Assembly (NCBI RefSeq): GCF_004364175.1
Contig: NZ_SNZW01000018.1
Coordinates: 1 to 64,000 of the forward strand
Length of the DNA: 64,000 nucleotides
Source: Maribacter caenipelagi
GTDB lineage: Bacteria > Bacteroidota > Bacteroidia > Flavobacteriales > Flavobacteriaceae
Reading direction: 5' to 3'
Shown: piece by piece, positions 58,331 through 64,000 of the stretch
Numbering within the stretch: position 1 is the first letter of the stretch
How the letters are laid out: each line of letters opens with the position of its first letter
Notes under the pieces: generated by a model
Told to the model about the DNA's origin: nothing
Seen by the model: only the letters and a program-made list of their open reading frames with translations
Databases searched by the model: none
Translations under genes and position numbers: made by a program

Positions 58331-60649
58331 ATGAAAAAGTATTTTCTACTATTAAATTCCGTTTTTCTACTCATCTCTTGTAATGAAAAATCAACCAGTA
58401 ACGCTATCACCGTAAACGATATTATTGAATTGAATTCAGCGATATCTAATGCTAAACCTGGCGACGATATTGTAATGGCTAATGGAGATTGGAAAGATGT
58501 AAACATTAAATTTGTTGCCTACGGAAACGAGCAAAAACCAATTACATTACGTGCAGAAACACCTGGTGAAGTTCGAATTACAGGTACTTCTGATTTAAAA
58601 CTTGCCGGTGAATATTTAATCGTAAATGGTTTACACTTCACCAACGGATCATCACCTTCTTCAGCCGTTATTGATTTTGGTATTAGCCAAGACTCTGTAG
58701 CCAATCATAGCAAAATTACCAACAGTGCAATAATAGATTTTAACAAAGCACAGAGAAATCAAACAGATTTGTGGGTATTATTTAAAGGACGACATAATGA
58801 ACTAGACCATTGCTATATTGCCGGAAAATCTAATAGAGGACCAACAGTTCGAATTGATTTAGCAGGAAACAACAGTATTAAAAATTATCACAAGATTATC
58901 AATAACTATTTTGGACCAAGACCTCCAAAAGGCGGACCCAGTGCAGAGACCATACAACTTGGTAATAGCTTTACTTCTATGGCACCTAGCTATACTTTAG
59001 TTGCCAATAATTATTTTGAACATTGCAATGGTGAAGTAGAGGTCATCTCTAGTAAATCAAATTTTAATGAATTTAGAAATAATGTATTCTACAAAAGCGA
59101 AGGTTCATTGGTAACCAGACATGGCAACTATTGTATGATTGATGGCAATATTTTTATTGGGGATGTAGATTCTGAACAAATTGGTGGCATACGCTTAATT
59201 GGTACGGGACATTGGGTTACCAATAACTACTTCTACAATTTAAAGGGACAAACTTTTAGGAGTCCACTTGCCGTAATGAACGGTATTCCAAAATCTCCAT
59301 TGAATAGGTACCTACAGGTTACCGATGTTGTAGTCGCCAACAATTCATGGGTAAATTGCGTATCGCCTTGGCAATTTGGAGTAGGATCAAATACCGACCA
59401 AAAAGATATTTTACCTAAATCAGAGATTAGGTCCGCAACACCTATACGAACTATAGTAGCAAATAACCTTATTTATAATGACAAGGGCGACAAGCAACCT
59501 ATCATTACTCATGACTCTGTTGATGGTGTTAGTTTTAAAAGTAACGTCATCAACAATCAAGGAATGAAGTTCAAAGATCTTGATGGACTCACACAAAAAG
59601 ATTTTGGTACTACTGTAACCGATGGTGTTATTTTAATGCCAAATAGTTCATTATCTGATTTTGAACTTTATAATGGATTTGAATTTGATCAAATAAAAGC
59701 CGATTTGTTCGGCAACTCTCGAACTGACAATACTATGGTCGGTGCAGTTGTTGGTAAGCCTGTGAACAAAAAGGACATGATGGATATATCTCAATATGGT
59801 CCTGACTGGTATGCTAACACAGCTTCTAAAAACGAAATGAACAAAACACATTCAGTAAGTAATGTTGCCGAGTTTACTAGTGCGATTTCAGATGCGATAA
59901 GTGGAGATACTATTGTTTTGTCTGCCGAGCGTTACGATATAAATTCATCAATAAAAATTAATAAAGCCATTACGATACTTGCTGCCAAAACTGATGCAAA
60001 AGCCACTATTCAATATAAAGGAGCAGCTAAAACTCCGGCTTTTGAAATGAACCCGAAAGGGCAACTTACACTTAAAAATGTTCAACTTATTGGAGATAAC
60101 GAACAATACGCTTTTGCTAGTTTAAAGAACAACATGTCTAGTCTTTATAACTTAACCGTTCTTGATTGCGAAATATCGAATTTCGATTACGTTTTAAAAG
60201 CTTACAAACTATCATTTTCTGAGAACATTACTTTTAAATCTACACAAATTAAAAATTGTGCAAATGGTTTAGACCTGTCTGAAGAGACCGATGATAAAGG
60301 TGAATATAATGCTGAAAACATAACCATTGACAACTGCTTGTTTGATAGCGTTGCAAGTAACGTTGTTGATTATTATAGAGGAGGTTATGATGAATCTACC
60401 ATTGGCGGTAATTTAATTGTTACCAATAGCACGTTTACCAATTGCGGGGCAAAAGCTGAAGAGGGACTACTTCTTAATACTTATGGCATCATCAATGTAA
60501 ACCTTGCAAACAATAAATTTCTAAACAATAATGTGCAACTAGTTGCTCGATTATGGGGAGCTAAAAACAACAAGGCTTCTGATAACGAAATTACCAAATC
60601 CGGTAAGATAATCGTAGAAGAAAACTTACCGCTTAAACTGATGTATTAA
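58331..60649 (+). CDS. PL6 alginate lyase, lipoprotein
   Basis: A 772-residue lipoprotein (Cys17 in LISC). Residues ~25-480 are the catalytic parallel beta-helix of polysaccharide lyase family 6 (chondroitinase B-like). Lys242 (VISSKSN) and Arg263 (LVTRHGN) match the base and acid of AlyGC-type enzymes, and Glu235/Glu237 (NGEVE) the calcium ligands; spacing between them is the same as in AlyGC. Residues ~500-772 form a second beta-helix domain, as in two-domain PL6 lyases. It should cleave alginate by beta-elimination outside the inner membrane. It is the first gene of an operon with a PL7 lyase (25 bp). Confidence 0.93.
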   Translation: MKKYFLLLNSVFLLISCNEKSTSNAITVNDIIELNSAISNAKPGDDIVMANGDWKDVNIKFVAYGNEQKPITLRAETPGEVRITGTSDLKLAGEYLIVNGLHFTNGSSPSSAVIDFGISQDSVANHSKITNSAIIDFNKAQRNQTDLWVLFKGRHNELDHCYIAGKSNRGPTVRIDLAGNNSIKNYHKIINNYFGPRPPKGGPSAETIQLGNSFTSMAPSYTLVANNYFEHCNGEVEVISSKSNFNEFRNNVFYKSEGSLVTRHGNYCMIDGNIFIGDVDSEQIGGIRLIGTGHWVTNNYFYNLKGQTFRSPLAVMNGIPKSPLNRYLQVTDVVVANNSWVNCVSPWQFGVGSNTDQKDILPKSEIRSATPIRTIVANNLIYNDKGDKQPIITHDSVDGVSFKSNVINNQGMKFKDLDGLTQKDFGTTVTDGVILMPNSSLSDFELYNGFEFDQIKADLFGNSRTDNTMVGAVVGKPVNKKDMMDISQYGPDWYANTASKNEMNKTHSVSNVAEFTSAISDAISGDTIVLSAERYDINSSIKINKAITILAAKTDAKATIQYKGAAKTPAFEMNPKGQLTLKNVQLIGDNEQYAFASLKNNMSSLYNLTVLDCEISNFDYVLKAYKLSFSENITFKSTQIKNCANGLDLSEETDDKGEYNAENITIDNCLFDSVASNVVDYYRGGYDESTIGGNLIVTNSTFTNCGAKAEEGLLLNTYGIINVNLANNKFLNNNVQLVARLWGAKNNKASDNEITKSGKIIVEENLPLKLMY

Positions 60650-60674
60650 ATACACACCGGCAAAATATTATAAA

Positions 60675-61727
60675 ATGAAAAAATCAATAATTACCATCAT
60701 AGCAGTAGTAGCGTTATTTGCCTGTAAAGACAACTCAAAGAAAGCTTCTGACACTACTGAAATATCCACCAACGATAGTATAATAGCCACTACATACCCT
60801 AGCGACGTTATTCCGTTTATGGAGGAATGGAAAATTCTCTTAGGTGATGGAACCTATGAAAATAATCTTAAAGATTACGCTAAAGACGATTTCTTCTATG
60901 TTGCCAATGACGGAAAAACAGATTGGGTAGTTTACAAAACTCCTAATAGTGGTATTACCTCAAAAACTTCTAGCAATACAAGAACAGAATTAGGACAAAA
61001 AGCTCATTGGATACCGGAAACAGGTGGAAAATTAACAGGAACCCTAAAAGTACAGCATGTATCAACTTCTGGCGACGCTAGAGTTGCGGCTTCTTATGCT
61101 GTTGTGGTGGGACAAATTCATAGTGATGAGGGACATGAAAATGAACCTATAAAAATATTCTACAAGAAATTTCCCGGACACACAAAAGGTTCTGTTTTCT
61201 GGAATTATGAAATTAACACAGAAGGCGACAATTCAAAAAGATGGGACTATTCTTCGGCTGTTTGGGGCAATGACATGTCTGTCGTTGGACCCGATACAAA
61301 AACCGCACCGGAAGAACCAGAAAATGGTATTGAATTGGGTCAGGAATTTAGTTACGAAATCAATGTTTACAAAGGCATCATGTATCTTACTTTTAAAAGC
61401 GACAACCATGAAACTGTTAGGTTCACTAAGAACTTATTGAAATCAGAATTCACCGAAACATTACCAGAACAGATCAAAACCTTATATGCTTCTATTGGTC
61501 GTGATGGTCTGGAACGCGAAAATGCATATGCCGGTGAAATTCAGTATTTCAAACAAGGTGCCTACAACCAAACCAATGGTAAATCTCCTGAAGATAATAT
61601 CGTTTGGAGTACTGGTGCCGATACTTATGATGGCGATATCGCAAAGCAATATGCAAATGGTGATTATGCAGAAGTTTGGTTCAGAGAGGCGACTGTAGGG
61701 GCAGGTACTCCACCGAGCGAAGAATAA
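60675..61727 (+). CDS. PL7 alginate lyase, lipoprotein
   Basis: A 350-residue lipoprotein (Cys17 in LFAC) with a beta-jelly-roll PL7 domain (residues ~45-300). The three family motifs are visible: RTELG (103-107), QIH (147-149, with the catalytic His) and YFKQGAYNQ (291-299, with the catalytic Tyr). The first motif ends in Gly where many members have Arg. QIH is often linked to activity on G-containing blocks, so a different block preference from PL6 is possible. About 40 further residues follow the domain. It is the second gene of the PL6-PL7 operon. Confidence 0.93.
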   Translation: MKKSIITIIAVVALFACKDNSKKASDTTEISTNDSIIATTYPSDVIPFMEEWKILLGDGTYENNLKDYAKDDFFYVANDGKTDWVVYKTPNSGITSKTSSNTRTELGQKAHWIPETGGKLTGTLKVQHVSTSGDARVAASYAVVVGQIHSDEGHENEPIKIFYKKFPGHTKGSVFWNYEINTEGDNSKRWDYSSAVWGNDMSVVGPDTKTAPEEPENGIELGQEFSYEINVYKGIMYLTFKSDNHETVRFTKNLLKSEFTETLPEQIKTLYASIGRDGLERENAYAGEIQYFKQGAYNQTNGKSPEDNIVWSTGADTYDGDIAKQYANGDYAEVWFREATVGAGTPPSEE

Positions 61728-61909
61728 CCCTAAATTTTCTTATTGGGCTGTCATTCAAGTTGGTCTACATTGTACATAAAACCTTTATTCAATTCAAAAG
61801 ACTTTTATTTATTGAAAAATTTGTTGGTACTAAAGTTTATCGAATTGACGATTTCAAAATCCAAAATTTATCAAACCGTAATATAAACCACCCTTATTAT
61901 GTTAAATAT

Positions 61910-61939
61910 TTGCCAGTCTTACAAATATCCTTATTTTTG
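61910..61939 (+). promoter_or_regulatory. Promoter of the second PL6 gene
   Basis: TTG at 61910-61912, 19 bases, then TATTTTTG at 61932-61939. Most bases of the spacer are shared with the promoter at 58203-58232, including CTTACAAATAT. Confidence 0.8.
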
Positions 61940-61961
61940 GTTAACCAATTTGGTTAACCAA
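61937..61961. promoter_or_regulatory. Candidate operator of the second PL6 gene
   Basis: TTGGTTAACCAA occurs twice, at 61937-61948 and 61950-61961, 13 bp apart and overlapping the end of the minus-7 element. Spacing and placement equal those of the first lyase operon. The start codon at 61972 is only 11 bp further. Confidence 0.75.
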
Positions 61962-61971
61962 TTTTTTTTCT

Positions 61972-64000
61972 ATGAGACGATACCACCTTCAATTCTTATC
62001 TGCTTTTCTGTGCCTATTATATTCCTTCACCAAACCACAGCATACTCATATTGTAAAAAATGTAGCAGAGTTTACTGCATTGCTTCAAAAAGTACAGCCT
62101 GGAGATAGCATAGTTCTTGCCAATGGAATTTGGATGGATTCTGAACTACTCTTCGAAGCAAACGGTACCGCAGAAAAACCCATTACGCTTATCGCAGAAG
62201 AAAAGGGAAAAGTGATATTATCTGGTGCTTCAAACCTAAGAATTGCTGGCGACCATTTAATAGTAAAAGGGCTTGTATTCAAAAATGGGTACACTCCTAC
62301 CAACGCTGTTATTTCCTTTAGAAAAAGCAGGGAACAAATGGCAAATTATTCTCGCCTTACCGAATGTGTAATCGATAATTTCAATAACCCTGAGCGTCAA
62401 GTACAAGATTACTGGATTACCATCTATGGAAAAAACAACCGAATTGACCATAACCATATTGCAGGTAAAAAGAATTTAGGGGTTACGATGATTGTTGGTT
62501 TAGATACTGAAGATAGTAGAGCAAATAACCATCAAATAGATCACAATTATTTTGGACCACGCCCTACCTACGGAAACAATGGAGGAGAAACCTTAAGAAT
62601 AGGTACTAGTCATCATGCCTTAGAAAAATCGAACACCTTGGTCGAATCTAACTATTTTGACAGAACAAATGGCGAGCATGAAATCATCTCCAACAAATCT
62701 TGTAATAACACCTTTAAATACAACACATTTTTTGAATGCACAGGTACTTTAACCATGCGCCATGGTAATGAAACCTTGGTAGATGGTAATGTTTTTATTG
62801 GTAATAATAAACCGAGTACTGGCGGAATTCGTGTTATCAATGAATCTCAAACTGTGATTAACAATTACCATATCGGCTTAACAGGTTATCGTTTTAGAGG
62901 TGCTTTTGTAATGATGAACGGCGTACCAAATTCGCCACCAAACAGGTATGTACCCGTTATCGATTCCAAAGTGAACAACAATACTTTTGTAAACTGTGAC
63001 AATATTCTTTTTGGTGCAGGTAGCGATGCAGAGAGAAGTCAGGCGCCAAGAACTTCAGAATTTTCAGAAAATATCATTTACAACGATACCAAAAAAGATG
63101 TTTTTACCATTGATGATGATATTAGCGGTATTACTTTCAACAATAATATTCTTGGTGAAAATTCAGGAACTACTATTAAGGAGGGTTTTAAGAATGCCAA
63201 GATTAAATTGGTAAAAGACAAAAACGGATTCCAGATTCCTACTTCAAATAAGATTAAAACTAAAGTTATTATTAGTCCGAATATTGCAACCAAAGAGAAT
63301 ACAGGGGTATCTTGGTATTCAAAAGCAGATAATACAATTGCTCTAAATTCTGGCAGTACCATCAACGTAGCCGCAGGCATTAATACATTATTCGATAAAG
63401 TAAAAGAGACGAAAGCAGGTGATATCATCATTCTTGAAGATGGTGGCACTTACTTATTGACCAAGGCTGTTAAAATAAAACACCCATTAACATTCAAGAC
63501 AGTTGGCAAAGAAAAAGCGACCATCTTATTTGAAAGAATGATGGCTTTTGAAATTGAAAATGGAGGCAGTCTTTCGTTAGAAAACATCACTTTTGATGGT
63601 ACCAAATCGCCAGATTACGCGGGTAATTCCGTCATAAGTACAAGCAAAAAATCTATGATCGACAATTATAAGTTGTTCATTGATAGATGTGAATTTAAAG
63701 ATATGATCGTAAACCATTCTTTTGATGTACTGCGCGTTTCTAAAGGAACTTTTGCCGATACTATTAGCATTCAAAACTCTAGCTTCAAAAATATCTCTGG
63801 TACCATTGCTGCCCTAGATAAGGAAAGTGATGATATTGGGGCTTATAATGTAGAATACTTTTTAATGAATAATAATGCTATTACAGATTTACAAGGTCCA
63901 GCGTTACGATTGTATAGAGGTGGTAAAGATGAAAGTACCTTTGGTCCGTTTTTAGAAATGGAACATAACGTATTTGACCATGTTGGTTACGGTTCTAAAA
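61972..64000 (+). CDS. Second PL6 alginate lyase, 3' end outside window
   Basis: An open frame of 676 codons from the ATG at 61972 to the window edge, without stop. A signal-like N-terminus (LQFLSAFLCLLYSF) lacks a lipobox, so unlike the first PL6 enzyme it may be soluble. The PL6 catalytic residues are at the same positions as in the first enzyme: Glu235, Glu237, Lys242 (ISNKSCN) and Arg263 (TMRHGN). Shared segments such as NYFGPRP and MNGVPNSPxNRY confirm the family. A second beta-helix domain begins near residue 460. The two proteins are clearly diverged, so this is an old duplication or separate acquisition. It has its own promoter and operator. Confidence 0.92.
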   Translation, partial: MRRYHLQFLSAFLCLLYSFTKPQHTHIVKNVAEFTALLQKVQPGDSIVLANGIWMDSELLFEANGTAEKPITLIAEEKGKVILSGASNLRIAGDHLIVKGLVFKNGYTPTNAVISFRKSREQMANYSRLTECVIDNFNNPERQVQDYWITIYGKNNRIDHNHIAGKKNLGVTMIVGLDTEDSRANNHQIDHNYFGPRPTYGNNGGETLRIGTSHHALEKSNTLVESNYFDRTNGEHEIISNKSCNNTFKYNTFFECTGTLTMRHGNETLVDGNVFIGNNKPSTGGIRVINESQTVINNYHIGLTGYRFRGAFVMMNGVPNSPPNRYVPVIDSKVNNNTFVNCDNILFGAGSDAERSQAPRTSEFSENIIYNDTKKDVFTIDDDISGITFNNNILGENSGTTIKEGFKNAKIKLVKDKNGFQIPTSNKIKTKVIISPNIATKENTGVSWYSKADNTIALNSGSTINVAAGINTLFDKVKETKAGDIIILEDGGTYLLTKAVKIKHPLTFKTVGKEKATILFERMMAFEIENGGSLSLENITFDGTKSPDYAGNSVISTSKKSMIDNYKLFIDRCEFKDMIVNHSFDVLRVSKGTFADTISIQNSSFKNISGTIAALDKESDDIGAYNVEYFLMNNNAITDLQGPALRLYRGGKDESTFGPFLEMEHNVFDHVGYGSK

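Noticed and set aside
61676-61957. 93-codon frame across the end of the PL7 gene
   Set aside because: It overlaps PL7 coding sequence and the next promoter and operator; codon use is unlike the neighbouring genes.
62085-63774. Several minus-strand and off-frame open frames at the right end
   Set aside because: All are shadows of the second PL6 gene, whose real frame runs without stop to the window edge.

Overview
The window is AT-rich and reads as a chromosome segment of a marine flavobacterium (Bacteroidota, Flavobacteriaceae; a Maribacter/Zobellia-like alga-associated organism is my inference). The reasons are Bacteroidota-type promoters (TTG-N19..21-TAnnTTTG), many SusC/SusD, T9SS, DUF4230, GSCFA and DUF5522 family genes, numerous lipoproteins, and alginate lyases at the right end. 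No phage, insertion sequence or CRISPR array was seen.

Layout. Positions 1-300 hold tandem promoters and the leader of what is probably an rRNA operon running leftward out of the window. Positions 466-7622 carry an outer-membrane porin and a large T9SS-exported BNR/thrombospondin-repeat protein with a lipoprotein partner. Positions 7690-15417 (minus strand) carry a secreted unknown, an arylsulfotransferase-like lipoprotein and a SusC-SusD-lipoprotein uptake operon without any carbohydrate enzyme. Positions 15625-30656 hold mainly housekeeping genes (rnhB, lipB, lysS, an SLC13 transporter, a metzincin-type protease, a Spy-like protein), several lipoproteins, a membrane-tethered LuxR-type regulator, a YqaE/Pmp3 peptide, and a broken SGNH-hydrolase gene beside a thioredoxin-like gene. 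Positions 30773-39150 hold hemL, a GH73-LysM glucosaminidase, a D-cysteine desulfhydrase/ACC-deaminase-like enzyme, an Lrp regulator divergent from an aromatic amino acid hydroxylase, DUF4230 and GSCFA proteins. Positions 39196-45049 hold alaS and, divergently, an M23 peptidase-MerR-LemA-TPM-TPM gene row. Positions 45484-52631 hold der, a NeuD-like acetyltransferase, era, an alanine/glycine symporter, an initiator tRNA and topB. Positions 52909-56359 are a small accessory stretch: DsrE-like protein, single-domain response regulator, an orphan protein, a BLUF blue-light receptor, a lipoprotein and a peroxiredoxin-like protein.

From 56449 to the right edge is an alginate-related locus. A minus-strand pair (sugar isomerase/epimerase-like TIM barrel and RraA-like protein) faces a plus-strand pair (PL6 and PL7 alginate lyases), followed by a second PL6 lyase cut by the window end. 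Both PL6 transcription units have near-identical promoters, each followed by two TGGTTAACCA-type dyads 13 bp apart. This looks like a shared operator for a FadR/GntR-like repressor that is not encoded in the window. Surface or periplasmic lyases would shorten alginate to oligomers; the matching transporter and intracellular steps presumably lie beyond position 64000.
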